Part shown: one piece after another, positions 23,033 through 32,438 of the stretch
How the letters are laid out: each line of letters starts with the position of its first letter
Position numbering within the stretch: position 1 is the first letter of the stretch
NCBI GenBank assembly: GCA_017465085.1
Contig: JAFTWW010000021.1
Coordinates: 1-64,000, forward strand
Source of the DNA: Clostridia bacterium
GTDB lineage: Bacteria; Bacillota; Clostridia; Oscillospirales; Acutalibacteraceae
Reading direction: 5' to 3'
Length of the DNA: 64,000 nt
Made by a program: the position numbers and the translations under genes
The notes under the pieces: model-generated
What the model saw: only the letters and a program-made list of their open reading frames with translations
Databases searched by the model: none
Told to the model about the DNA's origin: nothing

Positions 23033-25238
23033 AATTTTAGACCAAAAGGAAGAACTTTGCGGTCTTGTAGAGAAAATTACATATTCAAACGAAATAAACG
23101 GATATACCGTGGCAACTGTTAAAAGCGGCAAGGAGAGGGTTACCGTAACGGGAACCCTTCCTTTTTTAAGTGAGGGTGAAAGCGTTAAGCTTGTGGGAAG
23201 CTTTATAGTTCACCCAACTTATGGCAGGCAATTTTCTGCCATTTCCTTTGAGAGAACCGCCCCGCAGAATGCGGCGGGTATTCTTCGTTATCTCTCAACG
23301 GGAACAATCCGCGGTGTAGGGCCCTCAACCGCTACCAAAATCGTTGAGAGATTCGGCGCCGATTCACTTGATATTATTCAGAATCATCCCGAGGAGTTGG
23401 CTTTAATTAAGGGCATTTCCTTGCAAAAAGCTTATTCTATTAGCGAAGAATATCAGAAGCAGTTCGGTATAAGGGATGTTATGCTTCTGCTTACCCCTTA
23501 CGAAATCAGCGTGGAAAAGGCGGCGGTTATTTACCGAACCCTTGGGAGTGACAGTGTAGAAAAAATCAAAAACAACCCCTATGTTCTTTGCACAGGGGAT
23601 ATGGATATTTCCTTTGAAAAGGCGGAGATTATCGCATCGGATATGGGAATATCTCCCGATAACGAAATGCGTCTTGCCGCAGGTATAGAGTATATCCTGC
23701 GGAGAAATTTGTTAAACGGTCATACCTGTTTACCCAGAAAAAAGCTTTTAAGCGTTGCAACTCAGCTTCTTGAAAGTGATTATTACCGCATAGATTCTAT
23801 ATGCGATAAGATGCTTGAAAATTTTATTGTTATGACGAAGAGGATCGGAACCGAGGAGTTTATCGCTCTTCCCGAATACTATCACAGCGAGGAATATATT
23901 GCCGCGAGGCTCTCGGCTGTGTGTAGTAATATTAAGATTGCCGATATAATTGATGACCTTGAAATCGATTATGTGGAAAATAAGCTTGGTATTAAGTTTG
24001 AGCAGTTGCAAAGAGAGGCGGTTAAAAGGGCTTTTGAGAGCGGAGTTCTCGTGCTTACAGGCGGCCCTGGCACAGGTAAAACCACAACCCTCAATGCAAT
24101 TATAAATCTGTTCGAGAGGCGGGATGCGGCAATTCAGTTGGCAGCTCCCACGGGAAGAGCCGCAAAGCGTATGACCGAGCTTACGGGCAGAGAGGCAAAA
24201 ACCATACACCGTCTTTTAGAGGTTGAGTGGGGAGCAGGGGATAAACAGCAGTTTTGCCGTAACGAGCGAAATCCCCTTGATTGCGATGTTATCATTGTTG
24301 ATGAAGCATCTATGATAGATTCCCTGCTTTTCGAAAATTTGTTAAAGGCGTTAAGGCTTTCCTGCAGAATAATAATCGTAGGAGATGCAGATCAGCTTCC
24401 AAGCGTTTCGGCAGGTAATATTCTTAATGATATTCTGCTTTCGGAAAAATTCCCCTCAATCCGTCTTAAAAAGGTTTTCCGTCAGGCAAGAGAAAGCCTT
24501 ATCGTTACTAACGCGCACGCCATCATAGATAACGAAAAAGTAGATTTATCCAACAAGGGTAGTGACTTTTTCTTTATGAGAAAGCCCTCCTCCTATGATG
24601 TGTGCAATACCGTTTTAGAGCTTTGCGCAGAGCGTTTACCTAATGCTTACGGGTTTGATAGCCTTAATGATATTCAGGTGCTCTGCCCATCAAGAAAGCT
24701 TGATTGCGGTTGTATGAATCTTAATAATCTTCTCCAATCCATCCTTAATCCTAAAAAGGATAAGGAGCCTCAGCTAAGCTATAAGGGCGTTTATATGCGC
24801 GTTGGGGATAAGGTTATGCAGATAAAGAATAACTATGATATTGTGTGGGAACGAGAAGGCGGCGAATCGGGCGTTGGCGTTTTCAACGGCGATGTGGGTA
24901 TAATTGAGGATATTGATATACGAGGCGGAATTGTTAAGGTGCGGTATGATGACCGCCTTGCCACCTATTTTACCGAGAATTTAAGTGAGCTTGAGCTTGC
25001 CTATGCCGTAACCGTTCACAAAAGTCAGGGCAGTGAGTTTGATTGCGTTATAATTCCCTTATTTGATGTTCCTTCAAAGCTTAAGTACAGGAATCTGTTG
25101 TATACAGCTGTAACAAGGGCTAAAAAAATGCTTGTTATTGTGGGTAGCGAAGCGGTTTTTGCCGATATGGTGGAAAACAACCGTAAAACCCTGAGATATA
25201 CAATGCTAAAGGAATTTATTAGTGAAAACTTTATTTGA
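23019..25238 (+). CDS. recD2: RecD-like DNA helicase YrrC (RecD2)
   Basis: 739 residues. The N-terminal OB-like domain and helix-hairpin-helix region (GTIRGVGPSTATKIVERFG) are typical of RecD2, the 5'-3' superfamily 1B helicase that acts without RecBC. Helicase motifs: Walker A GGPGTGKTTT (about 347-356), DEASM motif II, GDADQLPSV motif III, and VTHKSQGSEF motif V near the C-terminus (seen as AVTVHKSQGSEFD). The start is TTG 23019 with GAGGA 8 bases upstream. It overlaps both neighbours (14 and 17 bases). Confidence 0.95.
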   Translation: MTQNEILDQKEELCGLVEKITYSNEINGYTVATVKSGKERVTVTGTLPFLSEGESVKLVGSFIVHPTYGRQFSAISFERTAPQNAAGILRYLSTGTIRGVGPSTATKIVERFGADSLDIIQNHPEELALIKGISLQKAYSISEEYQKQFGIRDVMLLLTPYEISVEKAAVIYRTLGSDSVEKIKNNPYVLCTGDMDISFEKAEIIASDMGISPDNEMRLAAGIEYILRRNLLNGHTCLPRKKLLSVATQLLESDYYRIDSICDKMLENFIVMTKRIGTEEFIALPEYYHSEEYIAARLSAVCSNIKIADIIDDLEIDYVENKLGIKFEQLQREAVKRAFESGVLVLTGGPGTGKTTTLNAIINLFERRDAAIQLAAPTGRAAKRMTELTGREAKTIHRLLEVEWGAGDKQQFCRNERNPLDCDVIIVDEASMIDSLLFENLLKALRLSCRIIIVGDADQLPSVSAGNILNDILLSEKFPSIRLKKVFRQARESLIVTNAHAIIDNEKVDLSNKGSDFFFMRKPSSYDVCNTVLELCAERLPNAYGFDSLNDIQVLCPSRKLDCGCMNLNNLLQSILNPKKDKEPQLSYKGVYMRVGDKVMQIKNNYDIVWEREGGESGVGVFNGDVGIIEDIDIRGGIVKVRYDDRLATYFTENLSELELAYAVTVHKSQGSEFDCVIIPLFDVPSKLKYRNLLYTAVTRAKKMLVIVGSEAVFADMVENNRKTLRYTMLKEFISENFI

Positions 25239-25950
25239 TTTTTTGAAGAAATGCGCAGATTTTATTTTAGAAATTTTCTTCCCCAGCACTTGTATCTCTT
25301 GCGGGGATGCCATAGATGAGGGAGAATATTTGTGCGGCTATTGCAGAAATAATATTGAGCGTATAAATCCCGAAAAGCGTTGCCTTAAATGCGGATATGA
25401 GAAAAAGGATTGCGAGTGCAAATATCGGGTTTTCTATTTTGAAAATATTATATCCTTGTACGAAAACACGGGTATTGCCAAAAAGGCTTATTATAGGTAC
25501 AAGCTTAACCACAAGCGGCACTATGCGGATTTCTTTGCAAGGGCTATTTCGCTTGCAATAGCAAGTGAATATTACGGCATAGAATTTGATGGCATTTGCT
25601 ATGTTCCGTCCTCTAAAAGAAGTATTCTTAAAAAGGGCTTTGACCATTCGGAAGAGCTCTGCCGCAAGGTTTCTCAGATAACGGGAATAAAGCTTTCGGA
25701 AGATTTGCTTTACTGTAAAAGCTTTATCCGTTCTCAGCATAAAAGTAGCTTCGAGGATAGAATCAAAAATGTTGCAGGCAAATACGGTTACCGATATAAT
25801 CTTAGGGGCAAGAATATTTTGCTCTTAGATGATATTAAAACCACGGGCGCAACACTTAACGAGTGCGCAAAGCAGTTGCTTTATGCAGGCGCAGATAAGG
25901 TTTACTGTGTTACTGTGCTCGCCCAGAAAAAGAAAGATACCAAGGGTTGA
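25222..25950 (+). CDS. comFC: ComF family phosphoribosyltransferase-like protein
   Basis: 242 residues. The N-terminal zinc-finger-like cysteines (CISC, CGYC, CLKC, CEC) precede a PRTase domain whose PRPP loop is ILLLDDIKTTGATLNEC. ComFC/GntX proteins aid DNA uptake or replication-fork DNA handling; the exact step is unresolved. It starts with GTG 25222 inside the recD2 end. With dprA (29205) it is one of two natural-transformation-associated genes here, but both are also common in non-competent Clostridia. Confidence 0.92.
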   Translation: MKTLFDFLKKCADFILEIFFPSTCISCGDAIDEGEYLCGYCRNNIERINPEKRCLKCGYEKKDCECKYRVFYFENIISLYENTGIAKKAYYRYKLNHKRHYADFFARAISLAIASEYYGIEFDGICYVPSSKRSILKKGFDHSEELCRKVSQITGIKLSEDLLYCKSFIRSQHKSSFEDRIKNVAGKYGYRYNLRGKNILLLDDIKTTGATLNECAKQLLYAGADKVYCVTVLAQKKKDTKG

Positions 25951-25975
25951 AAACAAATTCATTTTAGTATATAAT
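25947..25975 (+). promoter_or_regulatory. Promoter of the mreB-like gene
   Basis: TTGAAA (25947-25952), 17 bases, TATAAT (25970-25975). The in-frame ATG at 25974 lies inside the -10 box, supporting the start at 25992. Confidence 0.8.
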
Positions 25976-25991
25976 GGTTGGCGGTGATTAT

Positions 25992-27020
25992 ATGAAAAAG
26001 ACCACGGATGTAGGCATAGATATCGGCACATCGAAAACGGTTATATTTTCCAGCTCGAAAATTGTTCTTGAGCTACCGAGTATGGTTACGGTTGATAACG
26101 ATACCTTAGACCCCGTATATTACGGCGAAAAGGCTAAGCAGACTATGGGAAGAACTCCCGATAGTCTTTCCTGCGTTTCCCCTATAAAAAGGGGAGTAAT
26201 AGCCGATTATGATTTTGCCGAAATGATGCTTAAAAGATATATGGAGAAGGCCTTTGCAAATAAGGTTATAAGACCTCGCATTATGGCAACGCTGCCCCCT
26301 GGTCTTACCGAGCTTCAGCACCATTCGCTTGCCAACGTTGTAGAATCGGCAGGCGGAAGAAACATATCGGTTATCGAAAGCCCGCTTGCCATAGCCTTTG
26401 GCTTGCAGATGGATATTACCGAGCCCAAGGGCACCTTGATAGTTGATATCGGCGCGGGTACCACCGATATTGCCGTTATATCATTAGGCGGTATTGCGGC
26501 ATGCGATTCCTATAAAGTAGCTTCAATGGATTTTGATGCGCAGATTGTAAAATATGTCCGTAAAGAGTTTAATATTGAAATAGGCCCCTTAACTGCCGAG
26601 GCAATAAAGAAGCAGATTGGCACCGTTGTTGAAAGGCCCGTTGAGATTATAATGATAGCCAAGGGCCGAAATGTTTTCACAGGTCTTCCCGAAAGCTTTG
26701 AGGTAACTTCAACCGAGATATATGAAGCCATAAAGGAAACGGCGCTTTCTATATGTAATGCAATAAGAGCGGTGCTTGCAAAAACCGATCCCGATTTAGT
26801 AGCCGATATTAAAGAGGCAGGGCTTTATTTAACGGGTGGCGGCAGTCTTATAAACGGTATGGATAAGCTTATAGCCGATTATATGGATATTGCTGTTCAC
26901 ACTCTTGAGGACCCAACCCACAGCGTTGTAAGGGGAGCGGCGGCGGCGCTCAGGCACCCCGAGCAGCTTAAAAACATCGATTATCAGATGCGTTCCATTA
27001 AGGAACTTGAAATTGAATAA
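25992..27020 (+). CDS. mreB: MreB/Mbl-like rod-shape actin homologue
   Basis: 342 residues. Actin-fold motifs: phosphate-1 VGIDIGTSKTVIF, phosphate-2 LIVDIGAGTTDIAVISLGG, adenosine motif LYLTGGGSLINGM. MreB filaments under the membrane guide lateral cell-wall synthesis. ATG 25992 follows GGCGGTGAT. No mreC or mreD is adjacent, so this may be a stand-alone Mbl/MreBH-type paralogue rather than the mreBCD copy. The C-terminus is slightly extended (YQMRSIKELEIE). Confidence 0.9.
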   Translation: MKKTTDVGIDIGTSKTVIFSSSKIVLELPSMVTVDNDTLDPVYYGEKAKQTMGRTPDSLSCVSPIKRGVIADYDFAEMMLKRYMEKAFANKVIRPRIMATLPPGLTELQHHSLANVVESAGGRNISVIESPLAIAFGLQMDITEPKGTLIVDIGAGTTDIAVISLGGIAACDSYKVASMDFDAQIVKYVRKEFNIEIGPLTAEAIKKQIGTVVERPVEIIMIAKGRNVFTGLPESFEVTSTEIYEAIKETALSICNAIRAVLAKTDPDLVADIKEAGLYLTGGGSLINGMDKLIADYMDIAVHTLEDPTHSVVRGAAAALRHPEQLKNIDYQMRSIKELEIE

Positions 27021-27028
27021 AAAAGTGC

Positions 27029-27056
27029 TTGACAAATGCAGAATTTGTGATATAAT
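27029..27056 (+). promoter_or_regulatory. Consensus promoter of infC-rpmI-rplT
   Basis: TTGACA (27029-27034), 16 bases, TATAAT (27051-27056). Confidence 0.88.
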
Positions 27057-27062
27057 GTTTAG

Positions 27063-27197
27063 GACAATGAAGCAGAACTCATCCGTGTTCTCACCCTCGA
27101 GTGTGTTATCCTTGGGTTAATAAATGTGCTTTCCTTTTGGGAATATTATGTTTATTAGACGCGGACTGTTTATCTGTTCCGCGTCTTATATTTTTTA
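27063..27197 (+). promoter_or_regulatory. infC-rpmI-rplT leader with transcription attenuator (L20-leader type)
   Basis: The leader from about 27063 ends in a terminator: AGACGCGGA (27157-27165) with TCCGCGTCT (27178-27186), then TATATTTTTT. TCCGTGTT at 27082-27089 can pair instead with GACGCGGA (27158-27165), two G-T pairs included, so terminator and antiterminator exclude each other. A small TTCC/GGGAA hairpin lies between. In Bacillota this operon is autoregulated by L20 binding its leader; I infer the same here but have not matched the L20 site itself. Confidence 0.78.
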
Positions 27198-27221
27198 CTG
27201 AATTTATGGAGGTGCTTCACA

Positions 27222-27740
27222 ATCAGCAGCAAAGAATTGGCCATCAATGAAGAAATTAAGTTCAAAGAGGTACGCGTTATTGATTCGCAGGGCGGTCAGC
27301 TCGGTATAATGCCCATCGATAAGGCAATTGAGGCGGCATACGCTAAGGATTTGGATTTGGTGAATATTTCACCCAATGCTCAGCCACCCGTATGCAAGAT
27401 TATGGATTACGGCAAATACCGTTTTGAACAGGCTAAGAGAGAGAAGGAAGCCAAAAAGAACCAGAAGGTTGTAGAGGTTAAGGAAATCCGTTTGGGCCTT
27501 AGTATTGATACCCACGATTTCGAAACTAAGGGCAATCATGCCATCGGTTTTCTTAAGAGCGGCAACAAGGTAAAGGTTTCTATCCGTTTCAGAGGCCGTG
27601 AGCTCGGTCATCCCGAGATAGGTCTTGATATTATGGAGCGTTTTGCGCAGTATTGCCAGGATGCTGCTAATGTTGAAAAGGCTGCTAAGATGGAGGGACG
27701 TAATATGTTTATGTTCCTTGCACCTAAATCCGGTAAATAA
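27222..27740 (+). CDS. infC: Translation initiation factor IF-3 (apparent AUC start)
   Basis: 172 residues if started at ATC 27222, which sits 9 bases after GGAGG (27208-27212) and gives (M)SSKELAINEEIKFKEVRVI, the usual IF-3 N-terminus. The next possible start in frame, TTG 27237, has no ribosome site. The N-domain carries the NEEI and PPVCKIMDYGKYRFE signatures; a lysine-rich linker (KREKEAKKNQ) joins the C-domain with KVSIRFRGRELGHPE. IF-3 binds the 30S subunit and rejects non-standard start codons, so a rare start lets it limit its own translation, as E. coli infC does with AUU. It is first gene of infC-rpmI-rplT. Confidence 0.93.
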   Translation: MSSKELAINEEIKFKEVRVIDSQGGQLGIMPIDKAIEAAYAKDLDLVNISPNAQPPVCKIMDYGKYRFEQAKREKEAKKNQKVVEVKEIRLGLSIDTHDFETKGNHAIGFLKSGNKVKVSIRFRGRELGHPEIGLDIMERFAQYCQDAANVEKAAKMEGRNMFMFLAPKSGK

Positions 27741-27761
27741 AAATATTCAGGAGGAATTACA

Positions 27762-27959
27762 ATGCCTAAGATTAAAACACACAGTGGCGCTAAGAAGCGT
27801 TTTAAGCTCACCAAAACCGGCAAGGTTAAGCGCGCTCACGCTTACAAGTCACACATCCTTAACAAGAAAACAACAAAGCGTAAGAGAAATCTTCGCAAGG
27901 TCGTATGTGCTGATGCAACCAATGTAGCAGCAGTAAAGAAAATGATTCCTTATAAATAA
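27762..27959 (+). CDS. rpmI: 50S ribosomal protein L35
   Basis: 65 residues, beginning [24 protein letters not shown], the invariant L35 N-terminus, very basic throughout and ending [18 protein letters not shown] lies upstream. It belongs to the infC-rpmI-rplT transcript, 21 bases after infC and 31 before rplT. Confidence 0.98.
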   Translation: MPKIKTHSGAKKRFKLTKTGKVKRAHAYKSHILNKKTTKRKRNLRKVVCADATNVAAVKKMIPYK

Positions 27960-27990
27960 TCGGAATCTATCACTATTGGAGGTTACTTAA

Positions 27991-28350
27991 ATGGCTCGTG
28001 TAAAAGGTGCGTTAGCAACACGCAAGAGAAGAAAAAAGATATTAAAACTTGCCAAAGGTTATTTTGGCGCTAAATCCAAGCTCTTCAAAACTGCGAAAGA
28101 AGCAGTTATGAAGTCAGGCAACTATGCTTATATCGGCCGTAGGCTTAAAAAGCGTGATTTCCGCCGTCTTTGGATTACCCGTATATCTGCAGCTGCTAAG
28201 ATGAACGGTATGAACTATTCATCCTTTATGAATGGTCTTAACAAAGCAGGTGTTCAGATTAACCGTAAAATGCTTGCTGAAATTGCAGTTAACGATGCTG
28301 CAGGCTTTACAAAGCTTGTAGATGCTGCTAAGAAAGCATTAGCAAAATAA
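27991..28350 (+). CDS. rplT: 50S ribosomal protein L20
   Basis: 119 residues, [29 protein letters not shown] then [16 protein letters not shown], typical L20: a long basic N-terminal helix and a globular C-domain. L20 is needed early in 50S assembly and is the expected repressor of its own operon through the leader at 27063-27197. TTGGAGG precedes the ATG. A terminator follows. Confidence 0.98.
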   Translation: MARVKGALATRKRRKKILKLAKGYFGAKSKLFKTAKEAVMKSGNYAYIGRRLKKRDFRRLWITRISAAAKMNGMNYSSFMNGLNKAGVQINRKMLAEIAVNDAAGFTKLVDAAKKALAK

Positions 28351-28358
28351 TTTATTAT

Positions 28359-28393
28359 CGCCCGAGTTGCACCTCGGGCGAATTTTGCTTTTT
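28359..28393 (+). terminator. Terminator of infC-rpmI-rplT
   Basis: CGCCCGAG (28359-28366) with CTCGGGCG (28373-28380), 6-base loop, then AATTTTGCTTTTT. Some read-through could feed the downstream genes, which lack a strong promoter of their own. Confidence 0.85.
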
Positions 28394-28419
28394 ATTTATA
28401 TAATTTGGGTGTGAAATTT

Positions 28420-29208
28420 ATGGTAAATTATATGGAAATTTCGAGTAAGGATAATCCCATCGTTAAGCTTGTTTCCTCCTTGCAGAGTAGCTCAAAAGCA
28501 AGGAAAGAAGCAGGTCTTTTTGTCATTGAAGGCATCCGCATATGTGAGGATGCTATGGAAAACAATGTTAAATTCGATAAGCTTATCGTAACTGAAAATG
28601 CCTGTAAAAAATACGGCGCAAAGATTGATAAACTTGCCGAAATTGCCGAAAATTGCTATATTTTCACCGATTCACTTTTCAAAAAAATCAGTGATACCGA
28701 TACGCCTCAGGGCGTTTTAGCCGTGGGCGTGATACCCGAAATCACCGCCCGAATCGATAAAAAGGGCAGATATATTGCCCTTGAAAATTTGCAGGATCCC
28801 TCTAATTTAGGCGCCATATCCCGCACTGCCGAGGCTCTCGGGGTTTCGGGAATTATTATTTCGGGGGATAGCTGTGACCCTTATAGCCCCAAGGTTTTAA
28901 GAGCATCAATGGGAACCCTTCTTCGCGTTCCTCTGTTTGTTTGCGAGGATGTTACCGCCTTTATTTGCGATAACGGTCTTCGTTCCTTTGCCTGCGTTGT
29001 GGAAAGGGATGCCGAGAGTATCAGCGAAATAGAGTTTGCCGATGGCGATGTTATGCTCATAGGCAACGAGGGTAACGGTTTAAGGGAAGATACTAAGTTG
29101 GGCGCCTTTTGCCGCGTTACTATAAAAATGCAGGGTAATGCAGAATCACTTAATGCAGCCACAGCGGCGGCAATTGCAATGTGGGAGTTAAAGGGCAGAG
29201 CAAAATGA
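28420..29208 (+). CDS. TrmH/SpoU-family RNA 2'-O-methyltransferase
   Basis: 262 residues. An N-terminal L30e-like substrate domain (EGIRICEDAMENN, LIVTENA) is followed by a trefoil-knot SPOUT domain with LENLQDPSNLGAISRTAEALG (motif 1), LIGNEGNGLRED (motif 2) and the SLNAATAAAIAMWE C-terminal block (motif 3). Such enzymes methylate 23S rRNA or tRNA riboses with SAM; RlmB- or TsnR-like, exact site unknown. ATG 28420 follows GGGTGTG. Its stop overlaps the dprA start (ATGA). Confidence 0.9.
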   Translation: MVNYMEISSKDNPIVKLVSSLQSSSKARKEAGLFVIEGIRICEDAMENNVKFDKLIVTENACKKYGAKIDKLAEIAENCYIFTDSLFKKISDTDTPQGVLAVGVIPEITARIDKKGRYIALENLQDPSNLGAISRTAEALGVSGIIISGDSCDPYSPKVLRASMGTLLRVPLFVCEDVTAFICDNGLRSFACVVERDAESISEIEFADGDVMLIGNEGNGLREDTKLGAFCRVTIKMQGNAESLNAATAAAIAMWELKGRAK

Positions 29209-30332
29209 ATATGCTTTTAATTAAAAATCTAATTCTTATTGCTAAAGCCTTTGGCTACGGCACACAGATAGCATTTAAGGTCTATGCGAAGTTAAAGGAA
29301 AATGATGCCTTATGTCTTGAGCGCGAGAAATTGGCGGCCTTTCTTTCCGATAATGAAAAGGCAAAGCTTTTAAGGGTGGAAGCCGAGTTTACGGATAAGG
29401 TTTTAAGTGAATGTAAGGCCGAAAATATTAAGATTATCACCATTGAGGATGATGATTTTCCTGATAGGCTCAGAAATATTCCTGCGCCACCCTTGGTTTT
29501 ATACTGTAAGGGTGAGCTCCCTGAAATAGATAACGAGCCCACATTTTGTATAGTAGGGCCGAGAAAGGTTTCTGATTTCGGCGCAAAAGCCTCATATTCA
29601 CTTTCGGCAAGGCTTTCAAGAGCGGGTTTTATCATAGTTAGCGGCGGCGCCGTTGGTACCGATAGCTTTGCCCATAAGGGCGCGCTTAAATACGGCGGCA
29701 AAACCATCGCTGTTTTAGGTTGCGGCATTGGTTACGATTATCTGCCCGAGAACGAGGGTATGAGAAAAGAAATAGAGAAAAGCTGTTGCCTTATAACCGA
29801 ATATCCTCCAAGGTTTCCCGCCAATAAATTCACCTTCCCCGCAAGAAACCGATTGATGTCGGGCCTTAGTCTTGGCGTTGCAGTAATCGAGGCAGGCGTG
29901 AAGAGCGGAGCTCTCATAACCGCAAGGCACGCGGCAGAACAGGGGAAAGATGTATTTGTGATCCCCGGCAATCCAACACTTAAACACTATAAGGGTTCAA
30001 ACCAGCTTTTGAGAGATGGGGCGAAGCCACTATTAGATGCTTCGGATGTTTTCGGCGAATATATTTATCAATTTGCCGATAAGATAAATATAGCTAAAGC
30101 CTTTGAGAAAACCGAAATAGAAAAAAGTAATAAAAAAATTGAAAAAAATTTCGATGAAACTCTTTCAAATGAAGCAAAAATAGTGTATAATTATTTAGAT
30201 AAGCAAAAATTTACCGCTGATGACCTTTTAGGCTTAGGCCTTGATGATAACGAACTCCTTTCGGCTCTCACCGAGCTTGAGATGGAGGGTGTTATCAAGG
30301 CGCAGGCAGGCGGTGTTTACATACTGGTATAA
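29205..30332 (+). CDS. dprA: DNA-processing protein DprA
   Basis: 375 residues. An N-terminal SAM-like helical part precedes the extended Rossmann domain with FCIVGPRKVSDFGAKAS, SGGAVGTDSFAHKGAL and FPARNRLMSGLSLGVAVIEAG, and a C-terminal winged-helix domain after residue about 305. DprA loads RecA on incoming single-stranded DNA during transformation. ATG 29205 overlaps the methyltransferase stop; an upstream GTG at 29181 would add residues inside that gene. It is followed 12 bases later by topA, a common dprA-topA pairing. Confidence 0.95.
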   Translation: MNMLLIKNLILIAKAFGYGTQIAFKVYAKLKENDALCLEREKLAAFLSDNEKAKLLRVEAEFTDKVLSECKAENIKIITIEDDDFPDRLRNIPAPPLVLYCKGELPEIDNEPTFCIVGPRKVSDFGAKASYSLSARLSRAGFIIVSGGAVGTDSFAHKGALKYGGKTIAVLGCGIGYDYLPENEGMRKEIEKSCCLITEYPPRFPANKFTFPARNRLMSGLSLGVAVIEAGVKSGALITARHAAEQGKDVFVIPGNPTLKHYKGSNQLLRDGAKPLLDASDVFGEYIYQFADKINIAKAFEKTEIEKSNKKIEKNFDETLSNEAKIVYNYLDKQKFTADDLLGLGLDDNELLSALTELEMEGVIKAQAGGVYILV

Positions 30333-30344
30333 AGGAGTAAAAAT

Positions 30345-32438
30345 ATGGCAAAGCTCGTAATAGTTGAGTCACCAAGTAAGATTAAGAGCATTAAGAAATA
30401 TCTTGGCTCTGAATATGATGTTATGGCATCTAAAGGTCATATCCGTGATCTTCCTAAATCTAAGCTTGGCGTTGATGTTGAAAACAACTTTAAGCTTGAT
30501 TATATAAATATGGCAGAGAAGAAGGAACTTATTAAACAGCTTAAAGAGGCCGCCGCTAACAGCGATGGCGTTCTTCTCGCAACCGACCCTGACCGTGAGG
30601 GTGAGGCTATATCCTGGCATCTTGCGGATATATTGGGTCTTGATTTGGGTGAAAAGAACCGCGTATCTTTTAACGAGATTACCGAAAGAGCCGTTAAAGA
30701 GGGTGTTAAAAATCCTCAGCAGATTGATATTAACCTTGTTAATTCTCAGCAGGCGCGCCGTGTTCTTGATAGGATAGTGGGCTATAAGCTTAGTCCGTTC
30801 CTTTGGAAAAAGGTTAAGAGCGGTCTTTCAGCAGGTCGTGTTCAAACCGTAGCTCTGAAGCTTATTGTTGAAAAAGAGCGCGAAATCGAAAAGTTTAACA
30901 GCGAGGAGTATTGGTCGGTTGATGCAAAGCTTGTAAGCGGCAGAAAATCCTTCGATGCCCATCTTTACGGCACCGCCGATGGTAAAAAGCTTGATACCAT
31001 CACCAACGAAGATGCCGCAAATAAAATAGTTAATGACCTTAACGATTGCGAGTATACCGTATCCGAAATCAAGAAGGGTGTTCGCAATAAACAGCCCGCT
31101 CCTCCCTTTATAACCTCTACCTTACAGCAGGAGGCCTCCCGTAAGCTTGGCTTTACAGGTCAGAGAACAATGAAGATTGCCCAACAGCTATATGAGGGCG
31201 TTGATGTTCATCATAGCGGTGTTACGGGTCTTATTACCTATATGCGTACCGATTCGTTAAGAATTTCCGAGGAGGCAAGAGCCGCCGCAAACGGATATAT
31301 TTCAAATCGTTTCGGCAGTAATTATCTTCCCTCAAAGCCCCGTTACTTTAAGTCTAAGAGCGGCGCTCAGGACGCCCACGAAGCAATCAGACCAACCACT
31401 ATAGGTCTTACTCCAGAAGATGTTAAGGATTCTCTTACAGCTGAGCAATATAAGCTTTATAAGCTTATTTGGGAACGCTTTATTGCTTCCCTTATGGCTC
31501 CCTGCGTTCAGGATACTGCATCCGTTGATATCACCGCAGGTGATTATCTCTTTAAGGCTAACGGTTATTCCGTTCGTTTTGATGGCTTTACCGTTCTCTA
31601 TGAAGAGGGCAGGGATGATGATGCCACCGATGGCGTATCGCTTCCCGAGATGAATGAGGGCGATGTTCTTAAATTAAAGAGCATTACACCCAATCAGCAT
31701 TTCACTCAGCCCCCTGCAAGATATACCGAGCCTACCTTAATCAAGGCCTTGGAGGAAAACGGCATTGGCAGACCTTCTACCTATGCCCCGATAATTGCAA
31801 ATATTCTTCAAAGGAATTATATAGAAAGAGAAAAGAAATCCTTTAAGCCCACCCAGCTTGGCACCGTTGTTTCTGACCTTATCAACGAATATTTCAAGAA
31901 GATTGTGGATGTTAAGTTTACCGCAGGTCTTGAAAAGAAGCTTGATAAAATCGGCGCAGGTGAGCTTGCGTGGAAAGAGATGCTTGATGATTTCTATGAG
32001 GATTTTGATGTGCTTTATAAAAAGGCTGAGGAATCTCTTGTGGGTAAGCGCGTGAAGGTGCCCGATGAGGAAACCGATATCGTGTGCGATAAGTGCGGTA
32101 GAAAGATGATTGTTAAAAACGGCCGTTTCGGTAAGTTCTTGGCATGCCCAGGTTATCCCGAGTGCAAAAACACTATGCCCGCGCCTGAAAATGAGGTTAA
32201 ACAGCCCTGCCCCAAGTGTGGCAGTAAGCTTATCAAAAGGGTTTCCAAAAAGGGTAATAAGTTCTACGGTTGCTCAAATTATCCCGCTTGCGATTTTGCA
32301 TCTCCCGGTGTTCCCACAGGTGAACAATGTAAGGAGTGCGGCAGTTATATTATAAGCGGTCTTCGCGGCAGGAAGTACTGTATGAACTCCGAGTGCCCGT
32401 CAAGAACTAAAAAGAAATCCTCCGAGGATAAGAAGTAA
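30345..32438 (+). CDS. topA: DNA topoisomerase I
   Basis: 697 residues. The Toprim domain starts [18 protein letters not shown] with the acidic [15 protein letters not shown] motif; the active-site tyrosine is in [14 protein letters not shown] (about residue 305). Near the C-terminus are three zinc-ribbon modules ([41 protein letters not shown]). It relaxes negative supercoils behind polymerase. SD AAAGGAG. Its stop overlaps the trmFO start by one base (TAATG). Confidence 0.97.
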   Translation: MAKLVIVESPSKIKSIKKYLGSEYDVMASKGHIRDLPKSKLGVDVENNFKLDYINMAEKKELIKQLKEAAANSDGVLLATDPDREGEAISWHLADILGLDLGEKNRVSFNEITERAVKEGVKNPQQIDINLVNSQQARRVLDRIVGYKLSPFLWKKVKSGLSAGRVQTVALKLIVEKEREIEKFNSEEYWSVDAKLVSGRKSFDAHLYGTADGKKLDTITNEDAANKIVNDLNDCEYTVSEIKKGVRNKQPAPPFITSTLQQEASRKLGFTGQRTMKIAQQLYEGVDVHHSGVTGLITYMRTDSLRISEEARAAANGYISNRFGSNYLPSKPRYFKSKSGAQDAHEAIRPTTIGLTPEDVKDSLTAEQYKLYKLIWERFIASLMAPCVQDTASVDITAGDYLFKANGYSVRFDGFTVLYEEGRDDDATDGVSLPEMNEGDVLKLKSITPNQHFTQPPARYTEPTLIKALEENGIGRPSTYAPIIANILQRNYIEREKKSFKPTQLGTVVSDLINEYFKKIVDVKFTAGLEKKLDKIGAGELAWKEMLDDFYEDFDVLYKKAEESLVGKRVKVPDEETDIVCDKCGRKMIVKNGRFGKFLACPGYPECKNTMPAPENEVKQPCPKCGSKLIKRVSKKGNKFYGCSNYPACDFASPGVPTGEQCKECGSYIISGLRGRKYCMNSECPSRTKKKSSEDKK

